Source of the DNA: Glossina fuscipes
Lineage: Eukaryota > Arthropoda > Insecta > Diptera > Glossinidae
NCBI RefSeq assembly: GCF_014805625.2
Contig: NW_023998457.1
Span: 2,214,997 to 2,278,996 of the forward strand
Length of the DNA stretch: 64,000 bases
Direction: 5' to 3'
The notes below the pieces were generated by a model, which worked only from the letters and a program-made list of their open reading frames with translations, was not told where the DNA came from and did not search any database. This document shows, piece by piece, positions 1-11,589 of this stretch. Position 1 is the first letter of the stretch. Each line of letters starts with the position of its first letter. Both the position numbers and the translations under genes were made by a program.

Positions 1-659
1 CTGTTTATATATTCTCAAGAGATTAAAAAAATATGTTTTATCGAGAAACTTTTACGTTTTTCTGGAAAAAATTATTACGCGATTACTGTAGAACTTCTGG
101 GCGAAAAACGCTTGCGAACGCTTTATACCTTTAAGAAACCTCAGAGCAAAAGAAATGGTAATTGGACAGGACAAGTTTCTGAATATACGATTGACTGAAA
201 ACTTCTAATACAAGCTCTCTCTCAGCTTTCTCCGAAACATTGAAGAAAACGGTTCGTTTCGTATTTGGCCAATTCTGGCCGTTTTACTTGAAGTTCGTTC
301 CACGGTGCCTTAGCTGTTCACACTAAACAGTGGAATCAATCGTCTGATTAAGTTAGAGTGGCTCAGAATGCACAATTCCGCTTCAGTCCCATCAAACACA
401 CGAGCTTTCTCATCCGTTAACTTGCGGGACGATATTTTTCGCATATTATTATCGCACGTGACCTGCTTTTCAGCGCTCACGATTTAAATGTCTTCACTCA
501 ATTTCGTTTCAATTCAGAAGCTGTTGGCGGATGAAACCTCGCGCCATTACATTTTTCATGATTTATTAATGAGACAATTCTTTTTCTCCTTCTACTTTCT
601 TTTAGAATCCAGATCGTTTACGGTACAAAAATATATTAGGTTTGTGAAGGAAGAGAGGT
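1..659. other. No recognisable feature
   Basis: AT-rich single-copy-looking sequence. The short open frame near 488-742 runs into the dispersed repeat that follows and shows no domain. I see no gene, RNA or clear repeat here. Confidence 0.5.
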
Positions 660-950
660 GGTTTCATTTTTATTACACCTATCTAAGCTTGTCTGTCTGC
701 CTGTCCGTCTGTATATGTTGTCGTCTTACGTACACTTCTTGAGATATTTTGATGAAATTTGATACACTGGATTGTTTTGGGCCAAGGACAAACGCTATGG
801 CAAATGGTGCGGAGCGCACCACTTTTTCTACACTTCTTCATATAAAATCTTACACTGAAAAATCGTTACCTCAATAACTGCAGTAAAGCAATTGGTGTGG
901 GATATTTAATGGTCGGCCGCATGTCGCTATAGTGTTTTTACTTGTTTTTA
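660..950 (+). repeat. Dispersed repeat family A, copy 1
   Basis: Carries the family landmarks in order: a CTAAGCTTGTCTGTCTGCC start, TTGAGATATTTTGATG, GAAATTTGATACACTGG, CCAAGGACAAACGCTATGG, and the terminal CTATAGTGTTTTTACTTG. The 5' GCAACACCC module is missing, so this is a 5'-truncated copy. There is no coding capacity. The assignment rests on side-by-side comparison with the other copies in this window (for example 61695-62037 and 17645-18195). The class of element is unknown. Confidence 0.75.
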
Positions 951-2394
951 AACACTTTTACACAAATGGTTCGAAACAATTTTTTCAAGCCTTAGTCAAT
1001 GCTTGGTTTTGCAGCAATATAATAAGATGAGGTGTCTTCCGCAATTTTTTAATAGCTATTGGAAGATCGAAGCTTATCAAAAGCTTAAATATTGAAATTT
1101 TCAGAGCGAAAATAAGTCGCACATTAGCCTGTTGCTGATTTCCGCAAGACAGATCAGACGTGTAAGCTACGAGTTTTTTCTCCATTCGTCAAAGGTTTAC
1201 AGTGAAGTTTGTTTGAATTTTGTTTCATTTTGAAAATGTCTCGACTTTCATACTTAAGACATGTCAATTTTTTTTTTTTTATCCTTTATGAGCTGTCATT
1301 TGTCACATGCTATAATATCGATCCATCAGGCTAACGTCACTGTTGTTAGATGTCTCTGAAGTCATATGCGGAAAACGCTACAAATTTTTTACATAATTCA
1401 ATTAATAGCATATAACGTGAACTTCTTTGTTGTTCAGGGAACAATTCTGCTGACGCATTCACATTAATTTTTACCGAAGAGAAACTGGAATATATATATG
1501 AACAATATATCAATTTTTATCCATCATTTCGAGGTTTTTAGAATTCCGGCAATAGATAGACAAATTTAACTAAATGAATAGCAAATATTGCTATAATAAA
1601 TGAAGTGAAATGAAAAAAAAGGAATTATTCTATTATCGGGCAATATGTTGAAAATTTTTATATATATATATTTTATTTTTTTTTTTTGGAAAAATGTTCA
1701 ATTGAATTAAATTAAATCGTTTGACATGTTCAACAATATCTGCTTAAAATGTGCATAAACGAATGCATGCTTTAGAGATATAAATTTTTTCCATTTTAAT
1801 ACTGATCATAGGCAACGAATGCAAGAAAGAAAGAATCGTTAAAAATATATATGTATATATATGCATGCTCGCCTGTGCTTGTTATCCCATAGCATCATCC
1901 TCTTAACACCTAAACTGCTGTGTTTGATATAAAAAAATGAATGCCTACAACATACGTGTACTTTTAATATTAAGGGAATGAATAAACAAACATACATTCG
2001 AACATGTGTAATTGGAACGCATACCTATGCAAAAGTGAAATTGATTTTCTTATCGCATTTCCAACTTTTATTCATCCATACATATGTATATATAAATGTA
2101 TTTCTTTTTTTTTTCTCTTCTTTTTTTTTTTGAATTTAGAAGAACCTGCAGTAACAACACTATCAGCAACAGTAACACATATCATAATTTGGTCAGTAGT
2201 TCCCGGGACTAAGAAGCGGTAAAAAGGTTTTTCTTGCAAAAAGTTTCTTTTAAAAGAGGTACAGTCACTACAAAACTCTTCTAAAATTTTTTTGTCCTCT
2301 AGTCTTTCGGTTTACACTCCAATTTGCATAATTACCTTATCATTTAATCCTAATCGTTTGAGTTGTAGCATCCGCGGAGGTTCACGAAAAGACA
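951..2394. other. No gene seen; low-complexity AT-rich DNA
   Basis: Contains T runs (about 1270, 1680, 2105-2130) and TA-rich stretches (about 1660-1675, 1845-1865). The short frames at 985-1185 (minus) and 2004-2222 (plus) have no recognisable domain and are chance-length in DNA of this composition. Confidence 0.5.
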
Positions 2395-3030
2395 ATGATC
2401 GCTGGAGACCTTATTTGGAGCCATCGACCTGAAAGATATTGCATTGTCTTGATGAAAGAGTATTTTTCTCTCCGCCTATTAGCTCCACATTTTTGGCAAT
2501 TTGCACCTTCATTTCAACTAAAAGTGGTATAAAAGTGCTCTACACTTTCCCCTGTGCAGCGCTCTCACTCTTCTGAGGTAATGGTTCGATAGAAAGTACG
2601 AGAGCCAAGACCATGCTGTTCTATAATTATGTTTCAGCTTTTGCTCGCCTTTCAATGGTCTCTTTCATCTTAGCGGAATATGGACTGGATTCGGAAATAT
2701 GGTGGTGGGCACAAGTCCCATCTATTGTCCTAGAGTATGCACTAGAGTATGCACTCAATCCCTAACACGTACCTGTCTCTGCTTTACTATAAGTAAATGC
2801 GATATGCCTTTGAAAAATAGGGTTTTCAGATCCAAACTTTTATACACAACAATAAATACGCCACCTCTTGATATCCTCAGGATGTCAGCTATCTCGTCGA
2901 ACTTTATCTTTCGATTATCGAGAGTGGTTTTCAGGAATTTGTAAATGTTTTCTAGTTTAAGCATTTTTAGTGTCCCTGACACTAGCTGCCATTCAATGTA
3001 ATGCATAATTTTTGTGATATTTTTCATTAT
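2395..3030 (-). pseudogene. Decayed mariner transposase, irritans-like
   Basis: Read on the minus strand, 3027-2755 is open and aligns by eye with the DNA-binding half of irritans-subfamily (Himar1-type) mariner transposases: a SG...ENIYKF block, then DNRKIKFDEIADILRIS, which matches the family's NDRKxKxxEIAExLxIS helix-turn-helix segment. Downstream at 2466-2434 a second frame gives KILFHQDNA, the family motif holding the second catalytic aspartate. The region between carries stops and frame changes. The first and third catalytic aspartates are not convincingly visible. Mariner transposases normally run about 345 residues and cut and paste their element at TA sites; this copy cannot make a working enzyme. 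No terminal inverted repeats were found. It is clearly older than the element at the right edge of the window and of another subfamily. Confidence 0.75.
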
Positions 3031-5624
3031 TAAGAAATTTTGTTCAGTCAGTTCAGCAATTTTGGGTTTTTCAATTGAAATGATGACAAGGCATTTTTAC
3101 CGCTATCTTTTAAAGTTTCATACTTTCCAAAAATAATGTCGAGGTGTTTTTCTTTTGCTTCTGTTAGAGAGAAAAAGAATTACTATGCCAGTTCCGGGAT
3201 TTATTGATCGACGTGTTATAACATATTCATGTTTTGTGTGTTTTTATGTCAAAGCTATTTAAATATCACTAAAATCCATACATATGCATATAACAAACAC
3301 ATATATTTGTACATTTGATAGCATTTCTTTCTATCTCGGGCTCGAACACCCTTTCTACATTTTTACCATTATAGGAAAACACAAATAACGGAGGAATAAA
3401 ATTTGCACACAACTAGGTACACATTTTGAAATAAACGCATTCGAGTGTTATAAATTTTTCTAACAATTATTGAAAGGTGTATTAAATGAATTGTTATTGA
3501 TGTAACCTACAGAGATCAGATTTAAAAGAAATTGTAATTAACTTGATCTGTTGGGCTATGGTTTACGATCGGCAGAAAATTAATACTTATGTGTTATAAT
3601 AATAATAGATAACTCTACTCTGTATAGATAAAAGTAATTTATGAAAATTTTTGTAAGTAAAGGATTTGATCAAAAATTAACAAGAATTTTCATTTTATGT
3701 TCACTTAAAGTTTTTTTGAGTAAAAGATTTGATCAAAAACTAAACAGGAATTTTTCATTTTATATTCATTTTAGCGGAGTGATAAAATAATGCAGTTAAT
3801 TTCAAAATTTATTCTTAAGTTCCCTAAGTCCAAACGTACCCATTAATTAAAAATATATATATTTTTTAGATTTTTTTCTTTTTGCATATAGGTAAAGAAG
3901 ACCATATAAACAGCCTTAAAAATTAGTACTCAACAAAGATACAAAATATTACGAGAATTTGTGATTTTTTCAACAACTTACTAAAAGGTAATCCGCTTTT
4001 AATGTTAAATGTTTTTAAGAATGTAGCTTTACCAAGTCCAAGAAACAAAGATAAAAAAGTTTTTTTTTTTAATGATATTTAACTTGATATGTCATCTTTT
4101 ATTATTTACTGATCGGTGAGTTTCTACTTTGAAGTTCTTTTTGAATTTGGCGTTAGAAAAAACTCGCTAGGTTGCTATATATGGCGGGAGCAATGGTCGC
4201 ACACCTTACTTAAAAACGTTTCCGGGACAAATGTGGCCATCGCTCGCGTTGTGATCAAAATTCTGTTATGCAAAAAATATTTTATTTTCACCAGTAATGC
4301 TAGCAAGCTTGAAGTGGTAACTTACTTTCAACGATTTTTTCGTGGTTTTTAAAAACTCTATTTATAATAACGTTGTAATACCTTCACTATAGATCTGGCC
4401 CAATATTTTGAAACTTTTGTTGCAATTGGTTTTAATTTACATAATAAAGTTGTTATAAAATGAAAAGATCTTCGTTAACATAATCGTCGAATATGGTAAA
4501 ATGCGTTTTACTCGTTCATTTACTCAATACAAACAAACGAGGTACGATATATTGTCACGTACTTTACTGATAGTTCCCTACATAAATACATGAATATTAA
4601 GAAAAAAGAAAATTCTTCGTCTTAAATATTTTACTTCTTCTTCTTCTTTCTCTTTCTTCTTCTTTCTTTCTTTCCAGGTAGGCTTTCTAAGAAGTTTATC
4701 AAAAAAAAAAAAAAACCGATTACAAAAATAAATCAATATTCACCCTTTCGCTGGAGCTTCACATTTTAACCTTCCGACTTTCTGAAATGAAATAAAAGAA
4801 AAATTTTAATGGCACGAAAGAAGACCATCAAAGTACGCTTAATATCAAAATTCTTGTTAATTTTTGATCAACTGAGCTCAACTGAGAACTATTTTCTATA
4901 TGTATAATCAAGCTTGCTAGATTACAAGCAGCTTTCAATAGAACTAGAAACTGCGTAATGTAGTTCACTTTCGTTAGCGGATGTATGAATTTTTATTCAA
5001 AGTAAATAGCAGCGAATATGAATGGATTAGATCCAGGACGAATGTAACTTTTACTTTTCCTTTACTTTTTGTTTAGCATATTCATAAATATCCTTTTGCC
5101 AAAGACTTATTCAATGTTCATCGGGTAATACATAAAACTGTGTAAATATGTTGTAAATGTGTCATCATTAGCATTACATTTAAATAAAACGTTAGTGAAC
5201 GTACAGTGACAAGAATGAGCGCATATTGTAAACCAACACAAAGCGTTGTTTCTTTTTTTTCTCCTGCTTTTCTCTAATTCTTTTTTATTTTCCTTTTTTT
5301 TTTTTTGTTTGTTTTTTTTTTTTTCTTTTTTTTTTAGAGACTGATATATGAACGTTTCGAAGTAATCACCTTAATCTCTTACTATTGGGACATTTTCTTC
5401 TTTATTTTCAATTTCATGGATGTCATCAACTCGGTCCTTGATTAAACAATACAAGAAAAAATATTTTACTTGAAATCCTTTGTGGTTTACTGTTAAATGA
5501 AAGATTTCAATATAAGTTTTTTACAAAAAGTATTTCATGACATATGCAATAAAAATTCATATCCCTTTTCTTCACTTGTCATCATTCCTTCGAATGTCTG
5601 TTTATTAATATATATTTCAAATGA
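3031..5624. other. No gene seen; simple-sequence tracts
   Basis: AT-rich sequence with a TTC/TTCT-rich tract at about 4627-4680, a poly-A run near 4700, and long T-rich runs at 5250-5335. A short tandem duplication (3655-3775) is listed separately. The frame at 4116-4352 has no recognisable domain. Confidence 0.5.
3655..3775. repeat. Tandem duplication, about 63-bp period
   Basis: Two adjacent diverged copies: one has GGATTTGATCAAAAATTAAC at about 3662 and the other AGATTTGATCAAAAACTAA at about 3725. Both are followed by a TTTTCATTTTAT stretch. Noncoding. Confidence 0.7.
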
Positions 5625-5912
5625 AAAACAAGTAAAAACACTATGGTGGGACACGCCCCATCATTAAATATGTAAAATGTAGGTAAAATAGGTCAGTTTA
5701 CCAAACACTTATCAAAAATTTCGACGTGTGCTTTGAAATGAGACTCACAGAGGGACTAATGGACAGACGGACAGATAAGCCTAATATCTATTTCTCTCTC
5801 TCTATATATATAGATATATATATCTATGTCCATCTATCTCCTAGCATTTAATTCAAGTCCTTCTGGGTGTTTTTACATCCGCACAAACCTAATATACCCT
5901 TATGCCACCAGC
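5625..5912 (-). repeat. Dispersed repeat family A, inverted copy
   Basis: Starts with AACAAGTAAAAACACTATGG, the reverse complement of the family's 3' end. It passes through GGACAGACGGACAGATAAGC, is interrupted by a CT/TA microsatellite (about 5791-5830), and ends in TTCTGGGTGTTTTTACATCC and CCGCACAAACCTAATATACCC, the reverse of the family's 5' end. The body is partly deleted. It directly abuts the mariner fragment at 5923. Confidence 0.75.
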
Positions 5913-5922
5913 CTTGTAGGAC

Positions 5923-6021
5923 GAACATGTTTTCTGCGATGGTAGCGGTCTTGTGCACTAGGAATTTCTTACCTTAGACCAAACTGTCAACAGTGAATAT
6001 TATTTGAACGGCATGAAGGAC
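5923..6021 (+). pseudogene. Short mariner transposase fragment
   Basis: A run of 33 in-frame codons with one stop reads HVFCDGSGLVH, stop, EFLTLDQTVNSEYYLNGMKD. This matches the catalytic-domain block of mariner-type transposases that usually reads GVVHHEFLP followed by QTVNSEYYLxVMRRLR. The block lies between the first and second catalytic aspartates, so no active-site residue is included. Nothing recognisable continues on either side; the left flank is an inverted family A repeat. It resembles the fragment at 18.9-19.1 kb, which carries the same block on the minus strand, and may be the same lineage. It is a relic with no coding potential. Confidence 0.7.
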
Positions 6022-6450
6022 AAGAAATTATTTTAGAAAAATAAGTACTAATTTTTCATTTCATAAACCATTTCAGCTTATTTTTTGATGACAGGAATAT
6101 GTATGAAAACATTAGGTTTCTTGTAGCTAAGAGATGGATAGATATTTAGCAACTTCAGTTGTAATGGTTCAGGTATGAAATGAAGCAGACTGAGGCATTC
6201 CATCTAGCTTCTACAGAAAGCTTCAAGCTCAGAAAATTGTTAAACCAAAGTTAAAACTTAACACAAAGTCAACCTCTGGATAAAATTTCGCTCGCGTATA
6301 TGTCATATGGTGCATTTTAGTCCAAAAACAAGTTCATAATTGTGGCGGAATCGATAGAGATGACTGAAGTCTTCCTATATCTCACACGGGGCGGACGAAA
6401 ACATGAGGTTCCGAAAGAAGGCGACCCGCGAAATCAAAAGAAAATATAGT
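6022..6450. other. No recognisable feature
   Basis: Unique-looking sequence between the mariner fragment and the shared terminal segment at 6451. I looked for transposase remnants on both strands and found none. Confidence 0.45.
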
Positions 6451-6549
6451 GGATCATATGTCACCTTTTCAGCACATGTTCGTTCAAAACAATCAGGTGA
6501 GTGTGGGCATTAACACCATCTCGCGGAAAAAACCGCGAAAACTTCTTAG
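6451..6549. repeat. Segment shared with the 25.5-kb mariner end
   Basis: Aligns with 25508-25611 in the same orientation: TGTCACCTTTT, then a CGTT(C/T)AA(A/G)ACAATCAGGTGAG core, then AAAAAACCGCG(A/G)A(A/G)ACTT. In the 25-kb copy this segment lies just upstream (on the minus strand) of a mariner transposase start. The piece here is therefore probably a solo or truncated transposon end. No transposase remnant is recognisable next to it. Confidence 0.6.
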
Positions 6550-7054
6550 ATGATTTAATATATAGCATTTAAAAAACGCCGAAAGTAATTGAGTGAAACA
6601 ACAGAAACTAGAGAGATCGTGCATAACCTCACAATGTTTATCACTAACCAACCCTCTTACGGCATTATCCCATCAAAAGTCATAAGGTAGGTAAACATTG
6701 TTTAGATGTTTAAGGTTAACTTGAAGATTAATAAGGGTCTACTTATCAGATTTTGAGAATGGCCCATTTTTAAAAGGAAACTTAATTACGGAAAGCAATC
6801 TACTAACAATAATATTAATTGTCAGTGCACCTAACCGAAGTGCGAAGTGGTCGTGATTAGCCCGGTATTGATTTGAAACTTGGTCTTGTGCTAAAGTAGT
6901 TTCAATCGGTTAGCTAATCGTAACAAACAGTTTTTGCTATTTGTGTACCTTTATAGGCACTGAGGCAAGAGCTTATGAGATAAAAAGAGTAAACGGCAAA
7001 ATTAGAACTAAATAAAAATATAATCTAAATATCTTATAGTATTTACCCATGTTC
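6550..7054. other. No recognisable feature
   Basis: AT-rich sequence with no open frame of note, no clear repeat and no RNA gene. Confidence 0.45.
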
Positions 7055-7930
7055 TGCCTTCTGTAGCTTCGTCCATCTGTACGTTTGCCTCTTTTTAATT
7101 TCAACCTTATACACGTTGTCTTTTTGTGCATTCCTCAGATTTGCTTAACTACTTCCTCGTGCTTTTGTTCCATCGCCATTTATTTCGTGCGTTCTTCTGC
7201 ACATTCGGCTTTTACACGTTCATCTTTCTGTGCCATCGTCCCCTTATACTGCCGTCCTTCTGTATGTTCGCCTACTTTTACATTCGTCTTTTTATACGTT
7301 CGTCCTTTTACACATTCCCCTGCGTATACATGCTCGCTTCTTCACCTTCGTCCTTCTACACTTTCATCTTCCGGTACTTTTGTCTGTTTGAAAGCTCGTC
7401 GACATTAGTTTTTCTGTACGTTGGGCTTTTTTTACTTTCGTCTTCTTATACGTTCGTCCTTCCATGCATTCGTCCTTCTGTGCGTTCGCCTTTTTTGTAC
7501 AGTCGTCCTTCTATACGTTTGTCCCTTCGTCTTTTTGTAGGCTCGTCCTTTCGTACCTTCGCCCTTCTAAACATTTGTCTTTCTGCACCTTAGTTTTTTT
7601 ATAGGTTCGACCTTCTGCAGGTTCATCCTCCTGTACGTTCGTCTTTCTGTAAGTTCATCCTTCTGGACGTTCGTCCCTTGCACGTTCGTCTGCCTGTAAC
7701 TTCGTTCTTCTACACCTTTGTCCTTCTGTACGTTCATCTCTTTGCGCGTCCGCCGTTTTCTATGTTCGCCTATCTATGGGTTTTGTCCTTCTGCTCGTTT
7801 TTTCTTCTCTGTTCTTAGGTTCGTTTGCGTATACGTCCGCTTCTTCTGTACTTTCTTGTTTCTGTACGCTTGTCTATCTGTACGTTCGTCCATTGTCATT
7901 TCGCCCGGCTACTTTGTCTTTCTGGTCTAC
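7055..7930. repeat. Degenerate 16-bp minisatellite, about 50 units
   Basis: A long array of diverged units close to GTACGTTCGTCCTTCT. The phase is clearest at 7635-7760, where GTACGTTCGTCTTTCT, GTAAGTTCATCCTTCT, a one-base-shorter GGACGTTCGTCCCTT and GCACGTTCGTCTGCCT follow one another. Because 16 is not a multiple of three and the unit lacks stops on the plus strand, overlapping open frames of 82-155 codons appear in different frames. They are by-products, not genes. Interruptions such as 7095-7130 show the array is old. Confidence 0.85.
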
Positions 7931-8123
7931 TGCTTCTCGGGCATTCGCAACAAAAATGAAGAATGAAGTTGAAAGATGGCCTAATCTTTATACGATATAT
8001 CAAAACGGATTTGAGGCGTCCGCGGTAATAATAAGTAAAAACATCATAACTTGCAAGCCTTATGGATATATTTCTTAGGTCTATCTTAAAGGTTGAATTT
8101 CAAAATGTACTCAATTTTCTACT

Positions 8124-8150
8124 ACACACACACACACACACACACACACA
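8124..8150. repeat. (AC)n microsatellite
   Basis: About 13 perfect AC units. Confidence 0.95.
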
Positions 8151-8624
8151 ATTTATAAAACATTTCTCAGTACAAAATTCATTAAATATTTTCTAATATT
8201 TGCACACGTAAATAAAAGTGGGAAATTGAAAGATTCGCTTTAAGGTACTTCACTGACTTTAAGTTCTCCAAAGATTATATATAAGAATTTGAAACATTAT
8301 ATAATAATTGATGACTCTTTATCGAAGCTATCGTATCATGTTCTTCTCCAGCGCAATTCTTCAATATGCACAAACAGCTTTTGCATTTCGTTTAATTTTA
8401 CATTATATTATGTATATATAATATCGATGTTGACATTGAATTTATTTATCGTACGCTTTCATATGCATTTAATTTTAGAATTAACTTTTCACAAAGTCTA
8501 CCTCAATCACAGATAAGCACACTCACTTAGAATTGCTTTTTCTCTTCCAAATTACGCTGTCTTTGTTGTCACAGCGAATTGTCTTCTTTCGATTTAATGA
8601 TTTACCTCGCTTTCCTTTTCTGAT

Positions 8625-8649
8625 TGTGTGTGTGTGTGTGTGTGTGTGT
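8625..8649. repeat. (TG)n microsatellite
   Basis: About 12 perfect TG units. Confidence 0.95.
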
Positions 8650-9461
8650 TATGTACGCCGCCGTATGCACGTTTCTATTTTCTGTTTTTTTTTTTCTTAT
8701 TTTTGCATTTTGCTTTTTCGGAATGCCTTGTGCTCTCGTTTTCTTTAATGACATAAAAATTGCCTTGATATTGGATCAAAAAGCCTGCAGCTCTTCGCGT
8801 AAACGTTCGAATTGATTTGACAACAATTTTAATATTCATGTCGTTTGTGTTAAAGTCAAGTAGTATCTAAAAGTACGTAAACATAATATGCTCGCTATTG
8901 TATTGGTTTAAATTTCTTTTATTGCTTGCAAACATCATTTGCATTAAGTACTCATTACTTACGTTCAATATATGCACACACACACACAAATAAACATACA
9001 TACGCACACAACCAAATGATTAAATTCAAACATTGCAAATTTAAAATGGATAAAAATGATGCACTTTTTTTTCTCTTTTTGTATAAAAAGTATACTACGC
9101 AGGATAGTATGAATGACTGACTATAGAGCATGAAATATATTTTATGGCATAATAATAAAATTTTTTTAAATACACTCAAGTGCATTCGAATCTTTCCATT
9201 CGGCAAAATTCCAATGTTTTAATACTTATCAGAGGCTTTATGCTCGCTGTGTGTGTTTGTAAATTAATATGTAGATCCATTAATGTTATACATCTTATTA
9301 TATAATCTAGAATCACTTAAATTTGATAGATTTATACGCTTTGCTTTGGCTGCACTTTTTGTATGTAAACGAATAAAATAATATATTTAAAGTTCATTTT
9401 AATAGTTAGTGGAAAAAATTCTTATTCAACTTAGCCAAGCTTCGAGGGACGTGAGATGGAC

Positions 9462-9990
9462 TCACCTTTTATTATACCTATCGCTTTGGAATCATTTTCT
9501 GAAGCGAGAAAACAAGACAGACAGATGGACAGATAAGCTTGGCGCAATTCAGAATCAATTTTTCAGCATGTCCGTATACCAAATTTCGTCAAAATGTCCC
9601 GAAAATGGCAATCCTGTCCGTTTTGTTTTCTTGCATTCAACATTCAGGTCACAATTTTTGTCAATCTAAGCTTATTTTTTATTATACCAATCGGTTCAGA
9701 AAGTCTTTCTAAGCTTGTCTGTCTATCTGCCTCTCTTGTCTTTACCTTTTACATTGGTCTAAGCATGCTTCGCTGTCCGTCCGTCTGTCCATCTATCTAT
9801 CTATCAAACGCCCTGTTTACTTGTGCAAGCTATCAGTTGTTATCTTCGAATTACATTGATGAAATTTGGTACACTGGCACGCTTCGCGCCAAGGACGAAC
9901 GTTATTGGAGATGGTTCTGATCACGTCACTTTTTCGACCACTCACCATACGACACCTGATATGGTTATGAAATTGTGTATTTATTTGTTT
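9462..9990 (+). repeat. Dispersed repeat family A, rearranged copy
   Basis: Contains two TTTTATTATACC modules (9470 and 9678) around an inverted piece (GACAGACAGATGGACAGATA near 9516). These are followed by CTAAGCTTGTCTGTC, GATGAAATTTGGTACACTGG, CCAAGGACGAACGTTATTGG and ACTTTTTCGACCACTCACC. The internal inversion or nested insertion makes it longer than most copies. The short frames across it come from the repeat. Confidence 0.75.
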
Positions 9991-10299
9991 TTAACTAAAC
10001 ATAAGGCCGACTGCATGAACAGTGATAGACTCATCGTCACTTCACTTTAATTGGTACGCATTCAAAATTCGACTTAACGTGGATATATTTTTCTTATTTA
10101 TTTTAAGTATTATTGGTTTGTATCGTTGTTTACGAATACATTTTATTTCACTGCGATAATTTTCGCTTACTATGGGAAAAGTTAAAAATTATAAGTATTT
10201 TGATCATTTCAGTAGTGCAATCCTCTTTTTATTTATTTACTTATTGTTATATCCATCACCAAACGATGAAAGATTTATTCATTTTATGAAAATGTTTGC
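9991..10299. other. No recognisable feature
   Basis: AT-rich spacer between family A and family B copies. The frame at 10172-10366 is short and has no domain. Confidence 0.4.
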
Positions 10300-11060
10300 A
10301 ACGTCCCGAGGGAAGCTTTACAGACCCTACAAACTACATATATTCTTCATAAGCATCAAATTCTGAAGCGATTTAAACATATTTGTATATCCGTCTGTCC
10401 TTCTACGTATTAAATGTTATAAATATTCTTGCATGCAGTTGGGTCTGGCAAATAGGCCTAAACGGCGGAAGAACACGCCTACAATAGTATGTAAAGTGGA
10501 AAAACGCCTGTTTTTCAAAAGCAACAAAAAATGGATTTTTCATCATTCGTCATAAACTACTGCAAATAAATGTTTAAAAATTTGGACGCATATTCTGTGG
10601 ACGATGCTAAAATACCCGTCCAAAATGGGACGCGTTGACCACTATACCATGCCATAATTGTAATATATCTTTTTTTAATATCTTTACAACGCGTAGAACT
10701 AATTTTCAAAACCTCACAAAGCATATAACTTCTTGGCCAGTTTTATATCTGGAATGCATCTAAACCTGTTCGTCTGTCTGTCTGCCTAACTTTGTATTAT
10801 CTATGGTAAATATTTTCCCGGCAGCGAAAATGAAGATATTATCTAAAAACTTGCAAATGAATTTCGAAGTACCCTAAACGTTTTAAAGGACACGCCTATA
10901 ATGCCCACACGGCTATGCAACAAGAACTTTTAATTTGAAATCAGCCGCGCCAACCGCATACTGTAGAGCATGAAAATATAGCTTTTTACCTTTATTGTCT
11001 TTTTTTTTTGAATAAGGCTGATAGGTATAAAAGATTTGGTCACCACCGTAAATAAGTTGC
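10300..11060 (+). repeat. Dispersed repeat family B, two-module copy
   Basis: Module 1 begins with GGAAGCTTTACAGACCCTAC, then CATCAAATTCTGAAGCGATT and a CCGTCTGTCC tract. Module 2 begins near 10717 with CTCACAAAGCATATAACTTC, then GGAATGCATCTAAACCTG, GTCTGTCTGTCTGCC and GGACACGCCTATAATGCCCA. The same two modules in the same order occur at 39370-40030 and 45005-45600. There is no open frame, and I found no terminal repeats or target-site duplication by eye. Confidence 0.7.
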
Positions 11061-11589
11061 GCTCACTTATTTCTTTTTCAATTTTTAAAGTAAAATCGAT
11101 AACAGGAATAAAAAACAAGATATAACAGTTATATGCCCTCTAGGGGAGATATGCTTGATTTGGTACATGCTTACAAAGCATTGAAATATGAGTCGGAAAC
11201 TTCATAATGGACTTCGTAAGGGAAAATGGAAGTTGGTTAAATTAGAGGTTTCAAGCAAGCAAACTTCACACATCTTGTGCTAATCGCAAAACACACTTTG
11301 CTCGGAAAAAAAGGGATCCTAAAAAGCTGCATTTTATTGTAAAGTCAAAGGCCCGCACATACATCTACGTGGTATTCAACCCCTCCGTCAGGGGTTAGGA
11401 ATAGGCCATTCGTCTGTTTTGACGTCTACAAAATACGATTTAAAAACTTTGGCTTAAAACACAAACCTAATCTCAAAGTTTATTTTCTGATCACTTTTGT
11501 CACGTTGGTCTCGGAATCGATCTAAAGAATTCACACATAATCAGTAAAAAAGAAATGCTCTCAAATCGCTTGAACGTGTAATGTCAAAT
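11061..11589. other. No gene; one GC-rich inverted repeat
   Basis: Unique-looking sequence. The only local structure I note is the perfect short hairpin at 11379-11397. Confidence 0.45.
11379..11397. other. Short perfect inverted repeat
   Basis: AACCCCT, a 5-base loop CCGTC, then AGGGGTT: a 7-bp stem that stands out in AT-rich surroundings. No function is evident. A CCCCTCCGTTAGAG string near 41489, beside a candidate SINE, is similar. Confidence 0.5.

Larger units (their letters stand above)
7931..9461. other. No gene seen; dinucleotide repeats
   Basis: Holds an (AC)n run at 8124-8150, a (TG)n run at 8625-8649 and a shorter CA run near 8973-8988. The frames at 8289-8815 and 8926-9206 are low-complexity and have no domain. 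Confidence 0.55.

Noticed and set aside
7126..7593. 155-codon plus-strand frame rich in Phe, Ser and Arg
   Set aside because: Lies wholly in the 16-bp minisatellite, whose unit lacks stops on this strand. Other frames are open as well.
7055..7930. CRISPR-like array
   Set aside because: Units are contiguous and diverged, without alternating constant repeats and unique spacers; the sequence is eukaryotic.
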